DNA from: Gelidibacter maritimus | GTDB lineage: Bacteria > Bacteroidota > Bacteroidia > Flavobacteriales > Flavobacteriaceae | Reading direction: 5' to 3' | Length of the DNA stretch: 64,000 nt | Assembly (NCBI RefSeq): GCF_014062315.1 | Contig: NZ_JACGLT010000001.1 | Span: 62,001-126,000 of the forward strand | Shown here: in pieces, positions 1 through 8,157 of the stretch | Numbering within the stretch: position 1 is the stretch's first letter | Layout: each line of letters starts with the position of its first letter | Position numbers and translations under genes: made by a program | The notes under the pieces: generated by a model | What the model was told of the DNA's origin: nothing | Seen by the model: only the letters and a program-made list of their open reading frames with translations | Database searches by the model: none

Positions 1-337
1 TCACATTATTTTGTGCTACAAGAGCTCGGATGGTTTCAGCCTCCTCAACGGTATTGGTAATGGGCTTTTCAATAAAGATGTGTTTGCCTTTAGAGATGGC
101 TAATTTTGCACACTCATAATGAGACAGAGTGGGCGTAACAATAGAAACGACATCAACCGCATTGACGAGGGCTTCGATGGTTTCAAAATACTTATATCCA
201 AATTCTGTTTCAATTTTTTTGGCGTTGGCCTCATCGGCATCATAAAATCCCACTAAGTCGAACTTATCAGATTGCTTTAAGAGGCGCAAATGAATCTTAC
301 CAAGATGACCAGCACCAAGAACTCCAGCTTTTAACAT
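1..337 (-). CDS. Gfo/Idh/MocA family oxidoreductase, N-terminal part (cut by window edge)
   Basis: The minus strand is open from an ATG at 337 to the window edge. The protein begins MLKAGVLGAGHLGKIHLRLL, a Rossmann NAD(P)-binding start with the GxGxxG-type pattern GAGHLG. It continues with a VGFYDAD acidic end to beta-2 and the segment FIEKPITNTVEEA, which carries the EKP motif typical of this family. Such enzymes oxidise or reduce sugars and related alcohols in the cytoplasm using NAD(P). About 112 residues are visible and the C-terminal substrate domain lies outside the window, so the substrate cannot be named. The family call is firm. Confidence 0.85.
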   Translation of the reverse strand, partial: MLKAGVLGAGHLGKIHLRLLKQSDKFDLVGFYDADEANAKKIETEFGYKYFETIEALVNAVDVVSIVTPTLSHYECAKLAISKGKHIFIEKPITNTVEEAETIRALVAQNNV

Positions 338-622
338 AGACAATACGTTTTATACAAAAATAGCTTTTTTTTAAGGCAGAAAAAAGGAAAATTAAAAGAG
401 AAAAAGAAGGTCCGCCAGGCAACAGACGGCTAATGGTTATTGACTGAATATGGATGTTAAAACATAATAAACCTTTCTCTTCACGATGTAAGTTTTTCTG
501 AGTAGACGATTTTGATTTGTAGTAGGCGTACTTGCTGGGGAGGGATAAAATGGGAATTTGGAATTTTTGATTTGTCTTTTGCTTTTTTTTAAAGTAGTTT
601 AGCCAATAAACTTACCACCGCT

Positions 623-1264
623 TTGAAAGATACGTTTAAACATAAAGGCCTGAGACAGCAACTTGTTGAGGTTGTTAAGGATAAAGGAATTACTGATAAA
701 AAAGTGCTACAGGCCATCGGTAAAATTCCACGTCATTTATTTATGGATTCCAGTTTTTTGGATCATGCGTACCAAGATAAGGCGTTTCCCATTGCGGCAG
801 ACCAAACCATTTCGCAACCCTACACGGTGGCATTTCAAACGGAGCTTATGCAAGTTAAGCCTGGAGATACGGTCCTGGAAATTGGTACAGGTAGTGGGTA
901 TCAAACAGCTGTTTTATGCGAATTAGGAGCTAAAGTCTATAGTATTGAGCGTCAATTGGAACTTTTTAAAATCACGAGTAAGTTTCTTCCAAAGCTTGGA
1001 TACCGTCCTAAAAAACTTATTTTTGGCGACGGATACAAAGGTCTAAAAGAAGAAGCTCCTTTTGATAGTATTATCGTTACTGCCGGGGCACCTTTTGTTC
1101 CGAAACCACTAATGAGTCAGCTTAAAATTGGAGGCCGATTGGTAATCCCAGTTGGAGACCAGGTGCAGACTATGACCTTGTTCATCAGAAATGGCCCAAA
1201 AGATTTTGAAAAGCATGAATACGGCGAATTTCGATTTGTACCGCTTTTAGAGGATAAAAACTAA
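623..1264 (+). CDS. pcm: Protein-L-isoaspartate O-methyltransferase
   Basis: This enzyme repairs isoaspartyl residues in aged proteins by SAM-dependent methylation in the cytoplasm. The 213-residue protein has the SAM-binding glycine-rich motif VLEIGTGSGYQ at about residues 84-94 and the family segment TISQPY at about 62-67. Its length is normal for the family. The start is unusual: the reading frame has no ATG between an in-frame stop at 590 and the conserved KDTFKHKGLRQQLVE region, so a TTG at 623 is the best start. The gene converges on the DUF5686 gene with a 7-bp gap. The product is certain; the exact start is less so. Confidence 0.92.
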   Translation: MKDTFKHKGLRQQLVEVVKDKGITDKKVLQAIGKIPRHLFMDSSFLDHAYQDKAFPIAADQTISQPYTVAFQTELMQVKPGDTVLEIGTGSGYQTAVLCELGAKVYSIERQLELFKITSKFLPKLGYRPKKLIFGDGYKGLKEEAPFDSIIVTAGAPFVPKPLMSQLKIGGRLVIPVGDQVQTMTLFIRNGPKDFEKHEYGEFRFVPLLEDKN

Positions 1265-1271
1265 CCGTTTC

Positions 1272-3752
1272 TTATTCGATGATATTCAAAAACTTTAATC
1301 CGAAAATCACCGCATCGCCTTGATAACCATGTTGGTAGGAGCGCACATAGTCCACACGTAAAAACCTGAATTTCTTAAAGCCTATATTGTCAATTCCAAT
1401 TGAATACTCCTGATAAGGTTTGATATTCTCTGTAGCAAAGGCATGTGCGCCAATTACTAGGTTATAATTGAGCTTATTTAATAATGGCACGCGACTTAAA
1501 AGAAGTCCTTTAAAGTCATGTTCGACGTGCATTTCAAAATAAGAAGAATTTGTACTCAAAGCATAATATGGTAGGTTGTTGAATACATTAAGATAATTGC
1601 TGGAAGTGCCAACATGGGTTTGGTTACCATTGGGATGATAATAGTCCATAAGTCCAATATCCTCTGCATTAAAAAACGTGCCTGCTTTTAGGTTATATTT
1701 AAAATTGCCTTTATTGCCTAAATTAAAACTTTGGGTTAATCTTGCCTTGAACTTATCAAAATTATACTGTTTTTCTGAGGCTGCAAATCCTTTTTCATAC
1801 CCTATATACAACGTCGGATATTTACTGTTTGGGATATTGATCTTACTATCGGGATAGCTCATATATTCTTGCCCAAAATTAAAACGCGTGTTCAGGTTGA
1901 ACTTTAAAAGTTGATGTGTTTCAAAAGCCGGAATGCCATAAATATTTGGATTTTGCGGATCATTACTGGAATAAACATCGTTTTTATCGTTGAAAAACAC
2001 TTGGTCTGTCGTGTTGAATAGTGATTTTCTGCGCTCGTAGGCCAAGGTGCTATAGATGTTAAAACCATTAGTAATTTCTTGTGTGTAACCAGCCTGAGCG
2101 AAGCTTTTATCATAAATCTTCATGAAATTATTCTCAAAAAACAAGGAGCTCACGGAGTTGATCAATGGCGAAATAGGCTGGGCATCATTGAACTGTTGGG
2201 TTTCAACACCACCGGATAGCATTAAAAATGGCGATTTGATATTATTGAATTTATAGATAAAAGAAGCTGTACCTCTCAAGCGGTCATCTGATATGCCATA
2301 CTGTAAAGAGGCGTTGGCTGAGAGGTAACGACGGTATTCATCCTGGTTTTTTCGGTAATAAAAGTTCAGTTTGGAATTATAGCCTTGAACGGTATTAAAC
2401 TGAAAGTCGGAGAGTGGTGAGCTATATCCAATGGACCAATCTTCAAAAGAGTTTCGGTAACTGTATCCAAAGAGAAGGTTTTGAATTTTGAACCTGTTGT
2501 TTTTGGCATCAATAGAGTCTAAATAAGGTTTTGACTCCCTAACGGTTTGAATACTGTCTTTAAGTAAATAATCACCTATCTCTTCATCTGTTAAAGGAAC
2601 TGGCCTGAAGCGGTTCCAATAGGTGGAATCTTTTTTATTGGCACTATCACCAAATGATAAGATTTCCTTTCCAAATGATTTCTTGGTCACCTCAGTAGAA
2701 AAATCATAATTGCTATACACTGCGGTGTACCGTCCATCACCTTGAAATCCGAAAAGGGAATAACTGAATTCAATACCTTGTGAAATCATAACCCAGAGTT
2801 GATCAATATCTGAATAGGAAAAATTTTGCTTGATGGTAATGACTTCGGCTGGCGGGATTTGTGCCTGAACGCCAGTAATTGCTAATTCTAAAGCGTAAAC
2901 CGTCCACTGATGCTCCACTATATAAATACTTCCTGAGAAAATCCGGTCATTTTCACGCTTAGGAATGACCTTAATTTTGTTGATAAGATTGCCCTTGTCG
3001 TCATAAAAAACGCCTTCCAGTTTATAGTCATAATAATTAAAAGCATAATCGGCAATTGGGGAGATAATTTGATTGCCGAGGTCAATGGTATTATTGTAAA
3101 AATTGAAATCCACATCACTGGCAGTATTGAAACTGAATCCGTTATTGTCGCCACTTACTTTTGATGCGATAATTTTTTCTTTCAGTTTATCGGGTCGCAG
3201 GTATTCAATTTCCGAAATGGTTTCTGATAGATACAAAATACCACTTCTTGTAGAATCCAATCCCACCATAAAATCATCCAATTCCTGACCAAAGAATTTT
3301 TCAGGTACATTTTTTATCCGAATCAAACCACGGGAATAAAAGTTGGCCTTGAAAGCATTTATTTTTTCTAAATTTACTTGTCGTGATGCAATCGCTTTTC
3401 GCATAATAATATCCGCCGGATTTTCATCAGTATTGATCACCACCTCATTCAATGAGATTTGTTCTTCGGCAAGAGTAGCATTTAAAGTGTATGGAAATTT
3501 CGCGATTTCTATCTCTTTCTTTACTGTTTTATAACCCAAAAACTGAAACACAATGGTGTAGGTAGCTGGTGTATTTAGGTTGAGTTCGTAGTAGCCTTCA
3601 TCGTTACTGGTAGTGCCGGTAAATGTGTTTTCTATATAAATGTTAACAAAAGGAAGCGCCGCGTTATTCTGGTCGGTAATATGTCCTTTGATTTGAGAAA
3701 ACGCCTGAAAACTAATTAGAACAATAATGAAAGAGAGTAAGTTTTTAGTCAT
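1272..3752 (-). CDS. DUF5686 / carboxypeptidase-like regulatory domain outer-membrane protein
   Basis: The 826-residue protein has a signal peptide (MTKNLLSFIIVLISFQAFSQ) followed by a carboxypeptidase-regulatory-like beta-sandwich (residues ~20-95, with ITDQNNAALPFVNIYIENT). The long remainder matches the DUF5686 pattern. Its C-terminal half is rich in alternating aromatic and polar beta-strands (YSYRNSFEDWSIGYSSP) and ends in a hydrophobic strand, as expected for an outer-membrane barrel. Proteins of this type are common in Bacteroidota and their role is not established. It is transcribed alone, convergent with pcm. The family assignment is confident; the function is unknown. Confidence 0.85.
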   Translation of the reverse strand: MTKNLLSFIIVLISFQAFSQIKGHITDQNNAALPFVNIYIENTFTGTTSNDEGYYELNLNTPATYTIVFQFLGYKTVKKEIEIAKFPYTLNATLAEEQISLNEVVINTDENPADIIMRKAIASRQVNLEKINAFKANFYSRGLIRIKNVPEKFFGQELDDFMVGLDSTRSGILYLSETISEIEYLRPDKLKEKIIASKVSGDNNGFSFNTASDVDFNFYNNTIDLGNQIISPIADYAFNYYDYKLEGVFYDDKGNLINKIKVIPKRENDRIFSGSIYIVEHQWTVYALELAITGVQAQIPPAEVITIKQNFSYSDIDQLWVMISQGIEFSYSLFGFQGDGRYTAVYSNYDFSTEVTKKSFGKEILSFGDSANKKDSTYWNRFRPVPLTDEEIGDYLLKDSIQTVRESKPYLDSIDAKNNRFKIQNLLFGYSYRNSFEDWSIGYSSPLSDFQFNTVQGYNSKLNFYYRKNQDEYRRYLSANASLQYGISDDRLRGTASFIYKFNNIKSPFLMLSGGVETQQFNDAQPISPLINSVSSLFFENNFMKIYDKSFAQAGYTQEITNGFNIYSTLAYERRKSLFNTTDQVFFNDKNDVYSSNDPQNPNIYGIPAFETHQLLKFNLNTRFNFGQEYMSYPDSKINIPNSKYPTLYIGYEKGFAASEKQYNFDKFKARLTQSFNLGNKGNFKYNLKAGTFFNAEDIGLMDYYHPNGNQTHVGTSSNYLNVFNNLPYYALSTNSSYFEMHVEHDFKGLLLSRVPLLNKLNYNLVIGAHAFATENIKPYQEYSIGIDNIGFKKFRFLRVDYVRSYQHGYQGDAVIFGLKFLNIIE

Positions 3753-4028
3753 AAAGTTTGGGTTCTAATGCTATAGACGCAATTGTTCCACCTATGGTTT
3801 TTACTGGCAGAAGCTTGCTCAGATCAATAAACCACTTCATTATTTAAAATTTGTGGATTACCAGAAAGAGTCTTGGCTTAAATGGTTGCCTATGAGCATT
3901 TCAAACTTAACTATAAAAACTACTGATGATTGTTATAACAATCTTAAATAATTGATTGTTTTTTAGCTATTTAATTTTAAAACTTAGTGTGATTATTGGG
4001 ATCTATAAAAATACTATTTATGCCATGT

Positions 4029-4487
4029 TTAGCTATATATCTTCTTGATCCGATCTAAATTGCGCTTATTGTCACGGTCTCTTATGGTGTTACGCTTGTC
4101 ATAAAGTTTTTTACCTTTCCCTAATGCTATTTCCAATTTCGCAAATCCTCTATCATTGATAAACAACCGTAACGGAACAATGGAATAACCTTTAATTTGA
4201 ACGTCCTTTTGAAGCGATTTGAGTTCTCTTTTGTTCAGTAGTAATTTGCGTTCGGCTTTTGGCCTATGGTTGTTGTAGTTACCAAAGGCATACTCTTCAA
4301 TATTCATGTTGATTACAAAGAGCTCGCCTTTTTCATTAAACTCACAAAAACTTTCAGCAATAGAGGCTTTACTGTTTCTAATGGATTTTATTTCTGTACC
4401 TGTCAAAACAATACCAGCCACATATTTATCCAATAATTCATATTGAAAACGTGCTTTTCTGTTTTTTATGTTGATGTGTTTCTGCAT
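4029..4487 (-). CDS. smpB: SsrA-binding protein SmpB
   Basis: SmpB binds tmRNA and brings it to stalled ribosomes for trans-translation. The protein shows the family features NIKNRKARFQYELL near the N-terminus, VLTGTEIKSIR, a central EEYAFGNYNNHRPKAERKLL stretch, and the basic C-terminal tail KRNLDRIKKIY that folds in the ribosome. I chose the ATG at 4487 (MQKHINIKN), giving 152 residues. A start 21 bases upstream would add MFYLWLL, which does not look like the family. The tmRNA gene itself is not in this window. The gene stands alone between a minus-strand and a plus-strand neighbour. Confidence 0.95.
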   Translation of the reverse strand: MQKHINIKNRKARFQYELLDKYVAGIVLTGTEIKSIRNSKASIAESFCEFNEKGELFVINMNIEEYAFGNYNNHRPKAERKLLLNKRELKSLQKDVQIKGYSIVPLRLFINDRGFAKLEIALGKGKKLYDKRNTIRDRDNKRNLDRIKKIYS

Positions 4488-4576
4488 AAGAAGCCAAAGG
4501 TAAAACATTTAAGATAACTTTTGAGGAAGACCCATCTGTAATCTTTAAATTTACTCATTCAATTTAAATAAAAAGT

Positions 4577-5341
4577 ATGTTTCGAAGTGTATTGATTTTG
4601 GCCATTTTGTTTTTGTTATATAATTGTAAGGAAGATGCATCTCAAGAGCGTACAACGGCATCACCTGAAGACATCATCAAAAAATCCATTGAAGTTGCGG
4701 GCGGAGATTTGTTTGACCACTCCGATATCAATTTTGATTTTAGGGACATTCATTATAGAGCCCTTCGAAATCAGGGCAGATATGAGTTGACGCGTCATTT
4801 TGAGGATTCACTTTCCGAAGTAAAGGATGTTTTGAGTAATTCTGGATTTGAGCGTTTCCGGGACGATAAAAAAATATCTTTGTCTGATTCTCTCACCTCC
4901 TTGTATAGTAATTCAGTTAATTCAGTCCATTATTTTTCTGTACTGCCTTATAGTTTGGACGGAAAGGCGGTGCACCATAATTATTTGGAATTAAAAACTA
5001 TTAATGGGAGGGACTATCATAAAATAAAAGTTACGTTTTCTGAAGAGGGTGGTGGTGAAGATTTTGATGACGTATTCATCTATTGGATTGATAAAGATTC
5101 TTTTTATATAGATTATTTGGCCTATTCATTTAAGGAAATTGATGACAGTTTGGGATTTCGGTTTAGGGAAGCCTATAATGCAAGGAACATCAAAAACCTA
5201 CGTTTTGTAGATTATAAAAACTATAAGCCTGTTACACCCAGTGCCGCTATTGAAGTCTTAGATGATATGTTTATGACAGATCAACTACAACTTCTTTCAA
5301 AAATAGAACTCGAGAATATTCAGGTGGATATACTTAATTAA
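4577..5341 (+). CDS. Predicted lipoprotein, DUF6503-like
   Basis: The 254-residue protein begins with a short signal peptide ending in a lipobox (LLYNC, Cys at about 17), so it is probably a membrane-anchored periplasmic lipoprotein. The body has IEVAGGDLFDHSDINFDFRD near residue 40, a segment I associate with the flavobacterial DUF6503 family; this is from memory and not a search. It has no catalytic motif I recognise. The 3' end overlaps the convergent histidine phosphatase gene by 8 bp. In the neighbourhood are the deoD and deoC genes, but it is on the opposite strand and a functional tie is not shown. Confidence 0.6.
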   Translation: MFRSVLILAILFLLYNCKEDASQERTTASPEDIIKKSIEVAGGDLFDHSDINFDFRDIHYRALRNQGRYELTRHFEDSLSEVKDVLSNSGFERFRDDKKISLSDSLTSLYSNSVNSVHYFSVLPYSLDGKAVHHNYLELKTINGRDYHKIKVTFSEEGGGEDFDDVFIYWIDKDSFYIDYLAYSFKEIDDSLGFRFREAYNARNIKNLRFVDYKNYKPVTPSAAIEVLDDMFMTDQLQLLSKIELENIQVDILN

Positions 5342-5843
5342 TCGTCAGCAACATATCGGAAGAAACGCCGTCAATAATTGTGATAATAAAAAGATTGCCG
5401 TTGTTGGTATCTTCAATATCATTGTACTTTTCATGCCCAATCACGTTATTCACAAAATCTGGTATGGTATTGCTATGGCCAACAACTAAAATTGTTTTGC
5501 CTTTTGTGGCTTTTATAAAAGTGTCATCATAACTGTTGGTTACAGGGTAAGTATTGATTTCCAGTCGATTATTATCAGCAGTTGGTTGCGCAGTTTCTTT
5601 GGTTCTGTTGAAGTTTGTGGAATATATGGCGTCAAAAGGAACATTTTGAAAGATGATGCTCCAATTTTGTGCTCTCTGATGGCCTTCTTCTGTTAAATGG
5701 GCATCCTTTTCTGTGGGATCACTACGGTCTTTTTCGGCGTGACGAATAAAATAATAGGTTGTGATTTCGGAATGCGTTTCTTCTTGTGCAAATGCATTAG
5801 TTGCCAACAAGGTGACACAAATAATGATGAGGTAGCGTATCAT
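5334..5843 (-). CDS. Exported histidine phosphatase (SixA/phosphoglycerate mutase-like)
   Basis: The protein carries a signal peptide (MIRYLIIICVTLLATNAFAQ) and the phosphohistidine motif FIRHAEK at about residues 32-38, with the second catalytic histidine in VVGHSNT. At 169 residues it is a short SixA-type member of the superfamily. The export signal points to a periplasmic phosphatase or phytase-like role, with the substrate unknown. I take the ATG at 5843; an upstream in-frame ATG at 5891 would put charged residues before the signal peptide and overlap deoD. It lies 22 bp downstream of deoD on the same strand and may be the last gene of the deo unit. Confidence 0.85.
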   Translation of the reverse strand: MIRYLIIICVTLLATNAFAQEETHSEITTYYFIRHAEKDRSDPTEKDAHLTEEGHQRAQNWSIIFQNVPFDAIYSTNFNRTKETAQPTADNNRLEINTYPVTNSYDDTFIKATKGKTILVVGHSNTIPDFVNNVIGHEKYNDIEDTNNGNLFIITIIDGVSSDMLLTIN

Positions 5844-5865
5844 AAGATCTATGTTTATGAATTGT

Positions 5866-6564
5866 TTAGGCCAACTCCAAGGCGATTTCAATCATCTCCT
5901 TAAAGGTGGTTTCTCTTTCCAATGTCGTGGTACGTTCTCCAGTTACCAAGGAATCTGATATCGTCAGAATGCTTAACGCATTGACATTGTGTTTGGCAGC
6001 AACGGTATAAAGACCGGCTGTTTCCATTTCAACACAAAGGATCCTGAATTTTGACCATTTTTTATAAGATTCAAAATCGTCAGCATAAAACTCATCACTC
6101 GTCAGTATATTTCCTGCCTTTATGGGTATGTTCTTAGCTTTTGCGATGTCAACTGCTTTTTGAAACAAACCAAAATCTGCCGTCGGGGCGTAGTCTGCAC
6201 CTTCAAAACGCAGTACATTGATGCCAGAAGTTGAGGACGCGGCCATGGCTAAAACAATGTCCCTTAATTTTACATCTTTTTGATAGGACCCCGCGCTTCC
6301 CACTCTTATCAGGTTTTTAACATCATACTCTGTTATCAGTTCATGGGCATAAATAGAGATGCTGGGCACACCCATTCCAGTGCCCATAGTAGAAATAGAT
6401 TGTCCTTGATAAGTGCCGGTATAACCAAGCATACCCCTAACATTATTAAAGCGTTTAGGGTTATCAAAAAATGTTTCGGCAATCCATTTTGCTCTTAATG
6501 GATCTCCCGGAAGAAGGATGGTTTCAGCAATCTCTCCTTTTTTAGCTTCAATATGTACACTCAT
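5866..6564 (-). CDS. deoD: Purine nucleoside phosphorylase, DeoD type
   Basis: The enzyme cleaves purine (deoxy)ribonucleosides with phosphate to free base and (deoxy)ribose-1-phosphate. The 232-residue sequence shows the hexameric NP-I hallmarks: [20 protein letters not shown] at the start, VRGMLGYTG, the GTGMGVPS phosphate-binding segment, IRVGSAGS, the [14 protein letters not shown] ribose/base pocket near residue 180, and LTISDSL with the catalytic Asp. Its length is typical (about 235). It is 35 bp downstream of deoC on the same strand, so the two form a nucleoside catabolism operon in which DeoC handles the deoxyribose product after isomerisation. Confidence 0.95.
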   Translation of the reverse strand: MSVHIEAKKGEIAETILLPGDPLRAKWIAETFFDNPKRFNNVRGMLGYTGTYQGQSISTMGTGMGVPSISIYAHELITEYDVKNLIRVGSAGSYQKDVKLRDIVLAMAASSTSGINVLRFEGADYAPTADFGLFQKAVDIAKAKNIPIKAGNILTSDEFYADDFESYKKWSKFRILCVEMETAGLYTVAAKHNVNALSILTISDSLVTGERTTTLERETTFKEMIEIALELA

Positions 6565-6599
6565 GGAATTGTTTTAATTCCTAAAGATAAAAATTAAAA

Positions 6600-7256
6600 T
6601 CAAGCTGTTGCTATTTTATCATTCATCATTGCAACTCCAGATGAAGTTCCAATTCTATCTGCACCCGCATCGATATATTTCAGGGCAGTTTCGCGGTCTC
6701 TTATACCTCCGGAAGCTTTTATTTTTGCCTGATCCCGAACTGTTTTTTTGATGATTTTTACAGCGGTCAAGGTAGCGCCGCTTTTTGAAAATCCGGTTGA
6801 GGTTTTTATAAAATCAACTTTAGCATCCAAACATATCTCACAAATCTTTACGATCTCGTTTTTAGAAAGTTCGCTAATTTCAATAATAACTTTCAACGGT
6901 GTTTTGCCAATAGCATTCTTAACATCTGAAATGTCCTTAAAAACAGCAACATAGTTTTTGCTTCTGAGATATCCGATATTAATAACCATATCAATCTCAT
7001 CGGCTCCTTCGTTTACAGCATTTTTAGCTTCAAAGACTTTAGCCTCTGTAGCCATGGCACCCAACGGAAATCCGACAACGGTTACAACTTTTACGGCTGT
7101 TTTAGAAAGTAATTGTTTGGCTAAGGCAACATAGGAACTGTTGACACAAACCGCATAGAATTCATATTTCTTTGCTTCATTGCATAAATCGATAATTTGC
7201 CTTTCAGTAGTGCTTGGTTTTAAAAGCGTATGGTCTATATATTGATTGATGATCAT
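6600..7256 (-). CDS. deoC: Deoxyribose-phosphate aldolase
   Basis: DeoC splits 2-deoxyribose-5-phosphate into glyceraldehyde-3-phosphate and acetaldehyde. The 218-residue class I aldolase has the start YIDHTLLKPSTTE, VVGFPLGAMATEAK, the EIDMVINIGYL strand, the Schiff-base lysine in DFIKTSTGFS, and the proton-relay lysine in KIKASGGIRD. Length and motifs are typical. It is the first gene of the deoC-deoD unit. An inverted repeat with 9-bp arms begins 35 bp upstream of the start and may be an operator. No phosphopentomutase gene is seen next to it. Confidence 0.95.
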   Translation of the reverse strand: MIINQYIDHTLLKPSTTERQIIDLCNEAKKYEFYAVCVNSSYVALAKQLLSKTAVKVVTVVGFPLGAMATEAKVFEAKNAVNEGADEIDMVINIGYLRSKNYVAVFKDISDVKNAIGKTPLKVIIEISELSKNEIVKICEICLDAKVDFIKTSTGFSKSGATLTAVKIIKKTVRDQAKIKASGGIRDRETALKYIDAGADRIGTSSGVAMMNDKIATA

Positions 7257-7290
7257 AAGTGTTTTATAGGTTAAGTGTCGTAAAAGTACG

Positions 7291-7327
7291 ATAAACGGTT
7301 GTCTCTTTAAAGTAAATTACCGTTTAT
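7291..7327 (-). promoter_or_regulatory. Candidate operator: inverted repeat upstream of deoC
   Basis: ATAAACGGT at 7291-7299 and its exact reverse complement ACCGTTTAT at 7319-7327 are separated by 19 bp. On the minus strand a TACTTTTA element resembling the Bacteroidota -7 box lies just downstream, at about 7282-7289, so the repeat would sit at the -30 to -50 region of a deoC promoter. A further AACGGTTAAC lies at 7334-7343. No bound regulator is known from this sequence. The remainder of the 332-bp gap to the next gene shows nothing I can assign. Confidence 0.45.
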
Positions 7328-7588
7328 TAGACGAACGGTTAACAATTTAATTTTACAAATCCATTAATTAGCTTTGTTTGAGATTAATAGGATTTTCAAA
7401 CATTAAACGCCAATGTCGCCATATTATTTACGTTTGAATTCATTAAAAAGACTACCAAAAATTTATATATGACTTCCATTTATAAAATGATTAACCTTCT
7501 GTAGCATCTTTCCTTTTCAATGGGCTTTTGAAGGCTCCTCCTGTCTCTATAAAGAAAAATCATTTCTTATTTGTGCTATATGCACTGA

Positions 7589-7981
7589 CTATTCTGATTT
7601 GTTTTCCATATTGGTCATGATATTCTGCACCCAAACGATGGCATTTGTTAAGTTATCAAAAATCTCATAAGGCTTGTTGAAAAATTCCTGCTCGTATTCT
7701 GCATTTCTACGCATGAGCCCAGTTTTAGGGATAATGGCAATGGCAATAAGGTTTGGAATCTTTTCGGCCTCGGGATAAATTAATGGGTTTACTGAATAAG
7801 ACTTTACTCGATTGGAAATGTATACCATATTTTTTCCGCTGAAATGTTCTTGAACAATCTTATTGAGAATATCATTATGATGGGGCTCTATAACCACAGC
7901 TTCTTTAACTTGGTTAATAATGAAACCATCAAATATAAAGACTTCACTATCCTCAAAATTGTAATACTTGATAATCCCCAT
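7589..7981 (-). CDS. Hypothetical protein (130 aa), possible SpoIIAA/STAS-like fold
   Basis: I do not recognise this gene firmly. The predicted 130-residue soluble protein has no signal peptide or membrane segment. Its layout (a short strand with FDGFIINQVKEAVVI, a long region with YISNRVKSYSVNP, then LIAIAIIP and a C-terminal amphipathic helix with NAIVWVQNIM) resembles small SpoIIAA/STAS-like proteins of Bacteroidota that report a two-stranded core and a final helix. That is an inference from strand and helix order only. It lies downstream of clpB on the same strand but beyond a clear terminator, so it is probably transcribed on its own. Confidence 0.6.
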   Translation of the reverse strand: MGIIKYYNFEDSEVFIFDGFIINQVKEAVVIEPHHNDILNKIVQEHFSGKNMVYISNRVKSYSVNPLIYPEAEKIPNLIAIAIIPKTGLMRRNAEYEQEFFNKPYEIFDNLTNAIVWVQNIMTNMENKSE

Positions 7982-8044
7982 TCGATTCTGTTTAACTTGA
8001 TAAACGTTAATTTACAACTTCGATGGCGTTTTAATTGACTCATT

Positions 8045-8088
8045 TGAAAAAAAACAGCACTCATCTTTTTAAAGACTTGTGCTGTTTC
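8045..8088 (-). terminator. Rho-independent terminator of clpB
   Basis: AAACAGCAC at 8052-8060 pairs with GTGCTGTTT at 8079-8087 across an 18-base loop that itself can pair partly. Read on the minus strand the hairpin is followed by a run of T residues (8047-8054). It lies 70 bp after the clpB stop codon. Confidence 0.85.
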
Positions 8089-8157
8089 TAACCAACCAAT
8101 TATTATGAAAAATCCTCTCGGACTTTTAAACGCCGACATTCAAGATGCCAACGTTTG

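Noticed and set aside
4577-5341. Deoxyribose aldolase function for the lipoprotein next to deoD
   Set aside because: It has no aldolase motif; the true DeoC is at 6600-7256.
7888-8139. 83-codon open frame between the STAS-like gene and clpB
   Set aside because: It overlaps the 130-aa gene on the same strand in another frame and runs through the clpB terminator hairpin.
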